From assembly GCA_030141605.1 (NCBI GenBank), contig JAQGDQ010000001.1, positions 990,001 to 1,054,000 of the forward strand: a DNA stretch of 64,000 nt, written 5' to 3'. A model generated the notes under the pieces. That model was not told the origin of the DNA and did not search any database. It saw nothing but the letters and a program-made list of their open reading frames with translations. Made by a program: the position numbers and the translations under genes. Shown in pieces: positions 23,201 through 45,281 of this stretch. Source of the stretch: Tubiluchus corallicola. Its lineage: Eukaryota; Priapulida; Priapulimorpha; Priapulimorphida; Tubiluchidae. Positions within the stretch are counted from its first letter, which is position 1. The number at the start of each line of letters is the position of its first letter.

Positions 23201-25962
23201 GCTGCTCATAAATCTTAAATTTGCTTTAAACTACGAAAACATGTACACACATAGAGCCAGTCTGATTTTTCTCCTTTTGTGCCTGATTTAAAGAACCACT
23301 GAACAGTTTCCTATGCATACAAAAAATTTAGCATGTAGAAATAGGGAAGTTATATGCTCAGAGCTCATTTCAGCAATGATATATCAGTTGTTGAGTACTA
23401 ATTTACAACTACTTGTTCTTGTACCTGGGCTATCACAAAATTTTTGTATAAATTAGTCATTGATCGAAAGACATTTGACTTTTTAATACTCGTTAAAAGT
23501 TCAAATAAGTTTATTACAAAATTAATTTAATTTTGAAGGTTACCTTATGTTAAATTACATACAGCTTAGTTATTCTTTAGTCACTGCAAAATGAACAAAG
23601 CTACATTAAAATACAGTTCTCCAAATGTTATTACTTAACAAGTAATGGATGTAGTATTTACCCTAGCTTTAGGATTCTACTATTGCAAACTCAAGCTGTT
23701 TGTTACCAGGCAGACTTTAATAAAACACACATACACAGGTTATAACTTGTGGCAAAGCTACTGCCATGTGCTGTAGCCGTATGCCAAAACTTCATTTTAT
23801 AAGGTTGTTAAAAGTTTTCAAAGTGAGCATTCGTGTCATACGTGCAGAGTGCAAGTTTGGATACACTTGTTGTGTAAAGAGATTTTCTGTCACAGAGATT
23901 AAAGGGTACTTACACCTGCTAATTTCAAAAGCGCAATTTTCACTATTGAAATCTGCATTATGGAAATCTAAATAGCTTAGCATATAATTAGCAAAACTAA
24001 ATGATTAATGAATGGTGAAATGCATGTAACAGAGAAGAACTAGCTGCACAAACCCAAAATTACTAATCTGTGGTTAAAATATCCCTTACACAAATAATTA
24101 TTGAAAAAAAAACGTATGCTCCTTTTTTAATATTTTATGGGATAAATTGTACTGAGCTATACTTTAATAAAATGGGATCCGGTTTTTCTTCAACATTTGC
24201 CAAAGAAAAACTATGACCATTAAAGCCTTTCAAAATCTCTCTATATTAACCACTCAAAAATTTCCTGTTGTAGTTACTATAGACAGCCAGCTAAAAAATT
24301 AAGAGATCTGTTGTAAGACTTCTAAACCAATGCACACAGAAAGTGTCAGAAGCCCAAAGACAAAATGAGCACCGTTACAGTGCAACACAGTAAAAGAGTT
24401 TAAATCATAATCTTTTACTTTCGCTTAGATAAAGATGAAACAGAATTCTGTATCTTTTGTTAGCAAAAACTCTTACTATTTCTAAAGAACGTCATTGGGC
24501 AAATTGAAATTCATTGCAAATTATCAAGTCCTTTATAGGTCTTTGTAAAAGTTTTAGTTTACTTTTAGACATCACTTTGATAAGATTTATAACAGTGTGC
24601 TGAATTAAAATGCAGTATAATGTAGAAAAAAGTTAAAATGACCAATATTTTGTTAAACATTACCATAAGCTACTTTTCTAGACCTACAATGGCAATGGAT
24701 GATAAGAATGGAGTTAGAATGTGTGACTATCTATTACTGCAAGCAATTAAAAACTATTATGAATAATCACTTGAGAGCATAAATAGGAAAAAATGTTGCA
24801 CGACTTTTTTACAATCAAGGTCAAAGTAATTCTCGAGGATTGTACACTGAAATTTATTATGCCAGACCTGCACATTTTATTAATTTGCGTAGATGCACAT
24901 TTTCACGAGTATGGCCATTAAATTTTATCGGTCACATGGGTGGACAAGTTTGGCAATCACAAACATGTAATAAAAAAGTATAAATATATGTATACAGTTA
25001 TACACGCACGCACGCACGCACATACACACACACCCACACACACAGTCGAATCCCAGTAATACGATTCGGCTTATAACGAAATCATCAATAGCACGATGAT
25101 TTTATTATATCCCTGTCAAGGTTGTAACAAAACCAATGTAATCACATATGGCTACTACACTACAAAACTTGTTATTATAAAACCCTGTTTTTTATGACCT
25201 ATTCTCAAACTTCTGCCAATATAATTACAACATAAATAAATATATGTAATACCATTTTCAGTCTAATGATTACTGATTAATGACTTATCTTAAAATGTTT
25301 CTAAGTTAACTTGCCCAGCCCCTGACCCTTCACCTGCTGTCTGGTGACAATTACCTATAGTTGATTATTTTACTGTGCGAACAAGCTGAGCATTACAATC
25401 ACTTCAAGAAACTAATAACTTGAATTAAATACTAAAATTAGTTTGCACTGTGTGCTATAGTCTAGCCGTAATTTTTTTCTAGGTTCCTAAGCAGTAGCTG
25501 CAAGTTGGTTAAGTACATCAAATAAATCAATGTACTCAGTAATGCTAGTTGAAGTAAATTTTGCTTGCGGTCTCCTGTTTTACGTTTACCAACTTCAACT
25601 AAAATTGGCATTAACAAAATTTTAATTGGTTAATTTTAATTATATTAAATTTAATATTTTAATGTCATTAATTTATTAACAATAACATATATATTTAACT
25701 TCGTTTCACGTGGGAGTTTCATACGTTGAAATGTTAATAAACTTAGTGTGCAATAAATTAGTTTACACACCTTTTCCAGTGTCCGGCGACAAACGGGACA
25801 ATAACTCTCTTGGCACAAAACACGCATCCTAGTCGAACACTCGAAGCATACTGCGTGGTTGCATTCACCGAAGCTGTGCAATTTTATTTCCTTGCAGCAA
25901 ACAATACAATTTTCGTAAAAGGGCACAATATCGTTTATGTGTTTGTTTTTGTACATTTTCAC
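15521..25962 (-). CDS. ZNF598: ZNF598 ribosome-collision E3 ubiquitin ligase, whole six-exon gene
   Basis: Sensor of collided ribosomes: the family ubiquitinates small-subunit proteins eS10/uS10 and, with GIGYF and 4EHP, represses the stalled message; cytoplasmic. Exons on the minus strand: 25962-25771, 22429-22184, 21203-20992, 18639-18380, 18044-17936, 17207-15521. All introns are GT-AG and all phases join (0, 0, 2, 1, 2), giving 902 codons including stop, 901 aa against 904 in human. Order: RING (Cys19 to Cys58), C2H2-type fingers in exons 2-4, an Arg/Gly/Tyr linker (exon 5), then a long low-complexity region with eight [D/E/N]FPxL motifs and a PPPGF at about 709-713, the type of motif that binds the GIGYF GYF domain. 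A conserved helical C-terminal domain ends in DFPALGV. It is convergent with BROX and divergent from GLIPR2. The introns hold several repeats. The gene looks intact. Confidence 0.95.
17936..18044 (-). CDS. ZNF598: ZNF598 exon 5, Arg/Tyr/Asn-rich linker
   Basis: 109 bases, supported mainly by its strong splice sites (AG 18046-18045, GT 17935-17934) and by exact phase agreement with the exons on both sides. The encoded linker is rich in Arg, Asn, Gln, Tyr and Gly and should be disordered. Confidence 0.8.
18380..18639 (-). CDS. ZNF598: ZNF598 exon 4, last zinc fingers
   Basis: 260 bases between an AG at 18641-18640 and a GT at 18379-18378. It encodes LRDHFRDEHYLCEE and the FRSEIDLKAHKAKEH helix of the last finger, followed by a basic Arg/Gly-rich tail. 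Confidence 0.92.
18996..19876. repeat. Dispersed repeat, copy A, with inverted GTAAAAATGGCAC ends
   Basis: About 0.88 kb, similar over most of its length to 32631-33530. Its left end is a cluster of diverged AAAAATGGCACA units and its right end has the same word inverted (CGTGCCATTTTTTCC). It lies in ZNF598 intron 3. The class is unclear; a non-autonomous DNA element is likely. Confidence 0.65.
20063..20299. mobile_element. hAT-Charlie-like MITE
   Basis: The left end is TAGTGGTTCTCAACCTTTTT, the classic Charlie-type hAT terminus. The right end, inverted, reads CAACAGTTTCCAACCTGTG. About 240 bases, non-coding, in ZNF598 intron 3. Confidence 0.55.
20992..21203 (-). CDS. ZNF598: ZNF598 exon 3, central zinc fingers
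   Basis: 212 bases between an AG at 21205-21204 and a GT at 20991-20990. It encodes the highly conserved GDEDDTSHKGHPLCEFC segment and HFFCHFCDADG, and leaves two bases that complete a Ser codon with exon 4. Confidence 0.93.
22184..22429 (-). CDS. ZNF598: ZNF598 exon 2, first zinc fingers
   Basis: Starts after an AG at 22431-22430 and ends before a GT at 22183-22182; 82 codons, phase 0 on both sides. It carries YGIYF, CHLC and the LRREHDLFYCDICLRHL segment found at the same place in vertebrate ZNF598. Confidence 0.93.
23960..24200. repeat. Fragment of the T2-like element family
   Basis: Similar to the interior of the 61478-63029 element around 61990-62170; the shared words are GAAATGCATGTAACAG and a GGRTCCGGTT word. 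A TTAAAGGG at about 23899 could be its left end. It lies in ZNF598 intron 1. Confidence 0.45.
25002..25044. repeat. (CACG)n/(CA)n microsatellite
   Basis: Tandem CACG units passing into CA units, in ZNF598 intron 1. Confidence 0.9.
25043..25090 (+). mobile_element. Pogo/Tigger-like terminal fragment
   Basis: Begins CAGTCGAATCCCAGTAATAC followed by CGGCTTATAACGAA, the wording of pogo/Tigger-class termini. The opposite end was not found nearby, so this is probably a solitary end. Confidence 0.35.
25771..25962 (-). CDS. ZNF598: ZNF598 exon 1, RING finger
   Basis: 64 codons from ATG 25962 to a GT donor at 25770-25769, phase 0. Zinc ligands in order are Cys19, Cys22, Cys34, His36, Cys39, Cys42, Cys55 and Cys58, with the family block CSTRMRVLC between them. 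A 5' UTR exon may exist upstream. Confidence 0.93.
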
Positions 25963-27924
25963 GATAAACTATAATATGGCTTACAGACAGACTATATCAT
26001 AGTTTTCATTTGCGCAAGAATGTTGCAATAGTATAACAGCCATTATACTTTTATCGTATTCGCCTAGGTTTCACAGAACTTGAAAAAGTGTTCGCAAGGT
26101 TTTTCGCACGAGCTTTACAGTAAGACATAAGAACTTTATTTCACACATAATCATAATTTGCCTCTGTAAACAGTTTAATGATTAAACGTTGTGGGAAAGG
26201 GAACGACCATACGGTCGACAGAACGGACTCCCAAAGATAATGCATGTTACTCGATTTTGTTCTGCAGTAAAAACACCAATAATTAGTTTAAAAACTGTAC
26301 ACAGAAACCACAGTTAATTTGCGCTTGTATAATTTTCTAACGTCTAATAACGAAGAGCACAAAATTATGTAGTTGAAGTGATGAATTATTCGAATCTGTA
26401 ATTTAGGTTCAAATCGAATTCGAGCTAAAAAATTTGTTCGAATCGAACTCGAATGTTCGATGCTCACTTCACTCACTCAGCATTAAAATTTATAGTAATT
26501 TGCGCTTAAGTGATAGTTGGCAGCATGATGTGTCGTCCATATTGTTAGCATCTTGACAAGCAATAGACTCAAATTTTGCATTTGGATGGTGTTATACTGC
26601 GAAAAATGTGGCTGCGAATGTAAGAACTAGACAATCTTTGTTCCATGACATTAACTTTGGTAGATGATTTTGAGGTGGTGCGTGTTTCATACTTCTTTTA
26701 TTCAAGGCAAGCGCAGAATACAGTTCAGAGGCTTGTTTAATGGCAGGAATACAGGAAATTTTATTACTTTTCTCTCAGGACTCGGTCTGCCAACTGGTAG
26801 ATATGGCAGAAATTGAGAATCCCTTGCACTCAAGTTTTTACTTGGCAGAGACTGCAACGGTTCCTGTATGCAGTTGGTTTAAGCCGATAGTAATTATTGT
26901 AAGTGGCTTACAGATATACAAATGCTCGAACACTTTTATTTTGCACAGCGATAAATCTTCTATTGCAACAGCGATAAATCTTGTATGCAAAATGTTATAC
27001 CTTCACTAAATTCACTAAAATACCGCCTGTATATTTTTCGCGATGCATCTCCATGTGTAGCCTTCATTGATATATTGGACAGGAAATATCAGTTAAAAAA
27101 CTGGTATTGTCCAACACGTAATAATTTTTGCAACAATTTCAAAATTATCAGACAATGATTTCAAACTACGAAACGTACTCATTCATTTTCTTCAAAGTGA
27201 TCAGCTATTGTTTTGTGGGTTTTCGGCGGACATTCAGGCGGAATTTGTAAATTCTCACTGTTGGTAGTTTTCGCGCAAATGTATAGATTCTCGTGTAGTA
27301 AATTCTGTAGTCCTCAGTTAATGTTAAAATTGGTGATTAGTAATTTAAATTTGCGACAAATCTTGCTAGTTATTAACATATATTTATTTACTACTGCTAT
27401 GTGAGTTAAAGATTATTTCAATTATCTTAGAGTGACGTCCCATTCCAGGGCTTTTACGTAGCTTACTAAGCTCACATTTTTATCATTGTAAATTTTGGAC
27501 GTCCAAACCATGGACGAAATTTGTTTGTCACTTATAGGGTGAAGAAAGTAAAAAGTCATACCCTCTAACCATCATCATTGACCTGCCTAACACCTGTCCA
27601 CCCACTAATGTTACCCACTCACTGCATGTCAATTATATGCGGACCTTCCACATAGTATTTGCATTATCTCTGCATTACACCTCGTAAAACGCCCGACATA
27701 GCATTCCTTGCGTATATTGTTTGCCAATATTTGTTTGCATTTAAACAAACTGTAATGCGATAGAATTTTCTTATAGGAGTAACTATTTATTTTGCACCTA
27801 CGATTATTTACTAAGTCCAAAGGTTTGACATTAGACACCTAGTCAATAATTATGTATACCATCTCCGCATAGTTTAATAAAAGTGCCTAAAGCGCGGAAC
27901 AGATTTTTTTTTATGAAACTGAAA
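25963..27924. promoter_or_regulatory. Intergenic region between divergent ZNF598 and GLIPR2
   Basis: Two genes start outward from this 2.0-kb stretch, so it should hold both promoters, but no clear TATA or other element could be assigned. Bases 26395-26465 are a TTCGAA-rich patch like that at 5130-5270. Short frames here (for example 26740-27009) show no recognisable domain. Confidence 0.35.
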
Positions 27925-38762
<10,838 letters not shown>

Positions 38763-39068
38763 ACAACTGTATGCTATAGAAGCCAAATTGGATTATTGAG
38801 CAGAGGCTAGCTACGTGGCGATTCTAACCCATTATAATTATGAAATTTATAATTATGGTCAACAAAATCACACAATACTGAATGGCAAATGAGAACTGTT
38901 GAGTAACTATGTGTAACAGTTAAAAATTTTACATTGTATTTGTAGCTCTTTAATACTGAATGCCGTATAGTGTGTCTTAGTTTTTAGTGTGATGTTAACT
39001 TTTATATTCTAGTGAAATGGATGCAAAACACCAGTTTAATGTGCTGACCAAAAGTTTCTTTATTCTGT

Positions 39069-39074
39069 AATAAA
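39069..39074 (+). terminator. Candidate poly(A) signal of GLIPR2
   Basis: AATAAA 307 bases after the GLIPR2 stop, same strand. Confidence 0.5.
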
Positions 39075-39786
39075 TACAATGATTTAACAATTTGCATTGA
39101 ATAGAAAAGAGTTCATCGCATGATAGATGTATGACTATAACTAAGAAAACCGTTATAAAAATTATGATATATATTGAAATTAATTAATAATGACTTACGT
39201 TGTTAGAACCTTTAGCAATTACAAAGACAGGAATGAGAACTCCAAGGCCTTAAGAACAACGATGTCACAACAATAAACTCGTAGGAGAGTTACAGACATA
39301 ATGTTCATCATAGACACAACACTAGAGCAATGGCCGAGAGAATCAAAAGACGGGTAAAATGTCAGACAACTACTATAGCTATAGCGAAAGATCAAAATGC
39401 TAATGTATTCAAGGATATTAGGTGCTTCAATTTTAAAAGAGTGACTACTGTAAAAGGCAAAAAGTCTACTAAATAAACAAACAGGTGGCAGCACCGTGGC
39501 AGTAACTAAATAAAGACCAAAAGGGCCTATGCACCCGCTACACCTAGCGTAATGAAAAATAAAAACTGCTAAAATTGCATTGTCAATTTGTCGTACATCA
39601 AGAAACTGTAACGATGTCGCTACGATTAATATGAAACTAACTGACTGTTCTTATTATAATGATCACACATGTTCTTAATGGTCCATATTGTACTCTAAAC
39701 ACGTGAAAAAATAATCAGTTCAGTTGTCACTGCATAGCTGCCGAATTTAATCAAAACCAAGCTTTGGCTGTAAATGGAGACCGGTG

Positions 39787-39787
<1 letters not shown>

Positions 39788-39819
<32 letters not shown>

Positions 39820-39837
39820 ACTACTGCTGCTACTACT
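39788..39837. repeat. CTG/CTA trinucleotide repeat
   Basis: About 16 triplets of CTG with CTA interruptions at both ends, non-coding. Confidence 0.95.
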
Positions 39838-41329
39838 CACCTCATTTATGGCCGATGGATACATATGAGAATAGTGTACAGCCTCGCTAGTTCAGTGTTT
39901 CATCTTACTGTATTACCATAGTAATTAGCTTACGCTTCAATCATCTACATTAAGTAAGTCTGCTGTTGGATGCTGCATTCTAGGTTACAGAGTGTTGGAC
40001 TGCATGAAAAAACTGCAAATTAAACGAAGAATATCAGGCGGATGGCAACTATCCAAGCAGTAATGTGATTGATCATACATTTTCTCGACTAGTCAGTCGG
40101 TTAGTTGGAGACCAACTAACAGTGTGACGGCCCATCTATCAGTCACTTATATGCTCTACAAACAACAAAACTAGAAACAACAATAGACCTTTTCCTTTGA
40201 AACGGGTATAGATAATGCAACGGATTTTACTAACAATAATTAAGAAAAGTTGTTACATGTCACAGCAATTGTAGAAATTGTGAAATTTTTAACAGAGTTA
40301 GGCGACACCATAACTCTTCATTTAAGATGTGGAGGGCTGTCGGAGGTCAAATTCAAAATGGCCGCCACCAAAAATAGCAAAACTTTTTAAATCATCATAA
40401 TTTGCCAATGTTTATCATAGAACTCTAAAATAAAGCATCTAAATATGCTAAAATTGACAAAAATCCAAGAAATTCAGCTCTGTCCACCAATGGTAAAATG
40501 CGGAGTCCTAGAAAAGTAGGCTTATTGTTGTAACTGATGTAATTGTTATTGGTGTGTTATAGGCAGACGTCACAGACGCGATAAGTTTGATTGCTTTTCT
40601 CCCGTAAGCTTTCGCAAATACCCACTGTTGTCCAAAACTATACAATGCGCCAGTTCAAAAAGTATATCTTTGACTATCTTTTGTCTGGGTATTCTATTTA
40701 AATAGCCAAATTTTACTGCACAACATTAGTATCGTCAATTTGCATTTACTTGTACTTTGCATGTGTTTTTAATGCCATAACTACTCATTTTCTCGTGCTT
40801 TGTTTTTGTGACTTATTCACTAACTTTTAGAATATCTCTGCACTAATACTTACCACAACCCCGGTAGAGGCGCGAAAGCTTAACCTCTTCCTCATTCCGA
40901 AGATGGTTTGTACCATTTTCGCTTCTGGGAATTGTTGCGACGACTTTGCAGCATTTTTTGAGCATTTTTACGAACCTCAGTAGTCCCGCACTTCTTCCTG
41001 CGAAAATTCCAGGAAATTGTCATACAATAATCGCAATAGACTCGACAGGACGAATGTCATGTGTCGCAGAAGCCGCAAACAAGTAGTGAGAATTTCGCGT
41101 GACATTCTCGTGATTTTCACTCGAGAAAAAAGCCCGAAACTCGCAAAAATGTGGCGAACGTCGCACGAATAATTTGCGACAAACCACAGTCGAGGGAACT
41201 TTTTGACAACTGTTGGACTTAGAGAAATTTCGATCATCACAAAAAAGTCTGGCCGTGAAACTCTGGCTTCATAATGAGCACCACCTTCGCATTCCAAAAA
41301 ATAAAAATTACTTTACTATATATAAGAAA

Positions 41330-41612
41330 ATTGTACCAAATAACAATGATTTTTCTAGTTATTACATTATCGGTTAGAATTTTTGTTATTACATTATGCG
41401 TTGCTGTGGTGTTGCAAAATGCGTTTAACTTCGGGTTATTACATGATGCGTTTTTGTGGTTTTACATTATGCATTAAGTTTTTAATTTCATTATCGGTTA
41501 ATTTTCATTATATTATGCGTTGATTTATTACATTATGCGTTGATTTTTATTACATTATGTATTCATTTTTTGTTGTTACATCATCGGGCATTTATTACAT
41601 TATCAGTTGTAA
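41330..41612 (+). repeat. Degenerate TTACATTATGCGTT array
   Basis: At least ten diverged copies of a word close to TTACATTATGCGTT or TTACATTATCGGTT, separated by T-rich spacers of 5-25 bases. Confidence 0.8.
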
Positions 41613-42722
41613 CGCAGCTCAATAAGTTGCTACACAGGAATGGAAGCTTGTTTGTCTGTATTTATAGCAGCCACACAAATTTAGGAACCCAGACCGTTTG
41701 ATTTTCAGTTTGACGTCAAGCCAGTTATCAATTGCGGAGAAGTCAGTTTTGGTTCATGGACTAAATTTAGCTCCTTGTGTCTGTTTCATTCATAATCTTA
41801 TCGGTACATGTCATGCGTTTTAGTTTTTGAATCATGCATGCGCTTTTTGCACTTTTACTCTTTCATAAGACTACGTAATAAATGAAAACACTGTAACAAG
41901 AACGGTGTTTAATAGTTTCCGTTTAATAAATTATCTCGCGTTACTACAAATTAAAAATTAAAAACTATTAAATATCACATTTTTATCACTAAGGTCTCTA
42001 ACAGGTCAAGGACGGGCATAGGTTGAGGGTAAATGGACTGGAATGGGACATGTATTGAATATAGAAGTTTAACACACTAGGGTGAGCCATTGAAATATTT
42101 GTATAACAAAATATTATAGTTTGCATTCTTTCGAAGTTTTAAAAGGAAGAATTGAAAAATGCATAGTAGTACATATAAAATTTCTAATTGATGTTATACA
42201 ACAAATCTAGTAATAACAGTGAGTACTTAACGTTTACAAGTAAGTATAGTATATCTATCATTCTATCGTTACTAGCGTTATCGTTCTATATATACTATAG
42301 TATATAGTATATATCTATCGTTCTAGCGTTACAGGCACATTAACACTAGAGTCGCTAGACCATTTATCTCAAAATAAGAATATAATGGTAATATGTATTA
42401 AAAATATGAAAATTAGGAAAAAGGACGGAAATGGCTAAGGATGATGGCGTGTGCTTAGCGACCATGTTAATAAATAGCGAGTCCAAACAGCAAATGGATA
42501 GACGATTATTTGGAAAACTGTTTTTAGAGGGTTTTATTTTGCATATTGCCCATGGCTGTTTATCTCGTGGAAAGAGACATATACAAAGTTGAATGAAATT
42601 ATCTCATTTTAGCAAATAAGCTAGGCTCGGACTAGCCTAAGCCAACCTAGGTTGGAGTGTTTCCTAGGAGCTAAGCTGTTTGAAAACTAATTTTGCATAT
42701 TTTAACAAGATCAGACATTTAA

Positions 42723-42935
42723 ACACGATCTCGAATTTATTTAAAATAATCCATATAAATGTCCAGAAAGTTTCAACTCTCCTAGGTCAGCAACGATAAA
42801 AGTTAAATCGACATATCATGTTTTACACTTTAAATTTTAGATTTAATTTTATCACAGCTGACCATGATATAAAACGATTGAAACGTCCTGGAAAATTCTG
42901 TGGGTGATCTTAAATAAATTTAAGAAGATCTTTAG
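42723..42935. repeat. Imperfect fold-back
   Basis: The left arm segments ATTTATTTAAAAT, CCAGAAAGTTTCAA, AGGTCAGC and CGATAAAA recur inverted and in mirrored order in the right arm (to about 42935). Likely a foldback-type MITE. Confidence 0.5.
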
Positions 42936-43890
42936 CAAAAACTAGACAATGTTGAGTAAATTGTGAAGATGTAAGTCATACCCAATTTTAAGCGAATCTG
43001 CATGTCAGTTAGCAGGGCTGTCCTGTTTTGCAAAAAAATATTTTATGTTGGTCCATATTCACTAAAATTTGCACAAATCCTTACTGGACTTTTGTGAATT
43101 TACCATCAAAACTTGCAAGTTTAATCAAAAATTTTCATGCTGTAATTTGCTTAGGATAAAGATTATAAGTTATAATTTTTTATAAAACACTTATCGTAAT
43201 TTGCTTTTGTCTTACCAGCCTTGCTAACTGTTTAACATTAATTATTTTTGAGAATCGTTAGTGCTAATAGTGGCAATTCACATTTTTTCTCAATGGTCCT
43301 CAATGGCACTAGCTAACCTTTTTGCCGCAAACAGGCGAGTATTCACCGAATCATTTTCACGTTGTATGCTATTTTTAATAGTTAAGACTAGCAATAACAA
43401 TGTATTAGCAGAAAAATTTGTAAGATATGGTTCAGTGTTTTAGGCACTTAAACTAATTGCAAAAAATTTTGCTGTGTCCGGGGCAGAATTTTTGCTGCAA
43501 TACTATAATAATTACCCTTTTTGCAATAATCAATAATGCACACAGTTCTTGTAATACGTAAATATTAAAAGTGATTTACGTGATTTAAGGTCATACCTAA
43601 GGTAAATTTTAATAGTTTGAGGTTTACAAGCGCTAGGATCGGTACATTCAAATTATTCACATTTTTCTCAATTTCTCAGTTGCAAGTCCCAGTTTTCTTA
43701 ATTTTTAGCTGGGAACCTACCCGCAGTCCTATTTTTCCTCAAAAATATTCTAATTTTATCACATTATAGCTATAGCTTCAATTAAAAAATTGTATAACGC
43801 CGCTGCTAATAGATCTTCCGTCGAGTTTCAAAAAAAACCACTGAAAGAGACTAAAACACGCAGGCTAGGTATATAGGTAAAGGAATTAAG

Positions 43891-45281
43891 CTAGTTTCTG
43901 ATGGTTATATCCTTGCAGACATTTTTGTGTCCTTCTTCCCAATGCAATGTCTGACACTGTGCGGAGCAATACCAGGCGCAGTAGCACACGTCGCAAGGTG
44001 TCAAGTGAACAGCTTCCGATGATCTTATTTTACAGTAAGTGCATATCGACTCATCATCTCCTTCGTACTGACAACGTTCACATTCACAGAAAAAATAATA
44101 ATCAGCCACGAGTTTTTCACGACGCTCTTTCTTTCGTAGGGTGGGACTGACGTAAATGTGAGTTATTTCCTCGCCAGCTGATATCGGCTTTAGTGCTCTT
44201 ACTTCTACACCAGCTTTCTCATATGTCACTTGTGTTTCAGTAACTGCGGCGTTCCCATCACACGAATGATTAAGGCACGACTGTAAGCTAAATAAACCAG
44301 AGAATGACGCAGAAGGGACGCTGACATTCGTCAGGTTTGACTTGATTTTCATAAAAAGTTTTGGTTCAACAATGAGTTTGTTGAGAAAGGTGAAATAGAG
44401 CAATTTTCCGCTTTCAAATGAACCGAACTGTTGTGCATTGCACAACATTTGAAAGTAGCGTTTGTTGAATTCTTGCGGGCTGATAGTAATTGGATTATGT
44501 GCGCCATTCCCGTGAAAAATCTCTTGCATGATTTTATAAACCGCTGGAACCTTCTCAACAATGCTTACGTCTGATGGGTAGGTAAAGTACTGGTATGGCG
44601 CAACGATGGCGTCTGGAAGATCGTCGGTTTCCGTTCCTATCGAAACCAGCCGACGATATTCTAAACACATTGAAGCCCACATTCGAGCCATTAACATCGG
44701 GCTTAACTTCACTGGCCATACATCAGAGCCAACGTGATTCTCACACAGATCGTACAGCTGAGAAGCTGCGGGGCAATTAGCCGGGCAGAGATACTTGTGG
44801 TGAGTATTCCAAGCGGTCACGAGGCAAACTTCACTGCAGTATTTCTCCCTGTTGCACGACAGGCAGCTAACGGAGTAAACGGATGGCCATTTCGAGGACA
44901 AATACTCAAATGCTTCATCTGTTTCGTGATTCGTCACTCTTAAGTAGTGCTCCGCAAAATCTTCGAATGTAAGAAGACTCCTAGAACACTGACTGCAGCA
45001 CGGGCAATATTCATTTTTTGTTGGTAGATTGGGTGCAGAAATCAGAGGCACATCTTCAAAAATAAGCTCTCCAGCGGTGATGTGGCGTGTGGCGAAAACC
45101 CCCTTACCTTTATTGATGGTTTGTTGGACTCGTATTGGACAAAGATCGGCCATCCGATCAAATACTCGGTGAAGTCTTACTTGGCTGAACAACTGACTGG
45201 CTTCCCCATCGTCCAAAGTGCTTGCCTTGCGAAACCAAGCCTCTGCTAGTACAAGAAGACCCATTGCGGCTAATGCTCGAC
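43891..45281 (-). CDS. SMYD5-like gene, exon 2: SET and two MYND fingers
   Basis: Long terminal coding exon after AG 45283-45282. It begins with GRALAAMGLLVLAEAWF, the end of a TPR that started in exon 1, which supports the join. The stop is at 43891-43893. Confidence 0.9.

Larger units (their letters stand above)
39838..43890. other. Intergenic region between GLIPR2 and the SMYD5-like gene
   Basis: No gene recognised. It holds the TTACATTATGCG repeat (41330-41612) and a fold-back (42723-42935). The 106-codon frame at 40977-41297 (minus) lies in a CG-richer patch without known motifs. Duplicated CTATCGTTCTA words occur at 42255-42335. Confidence 0.4.
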
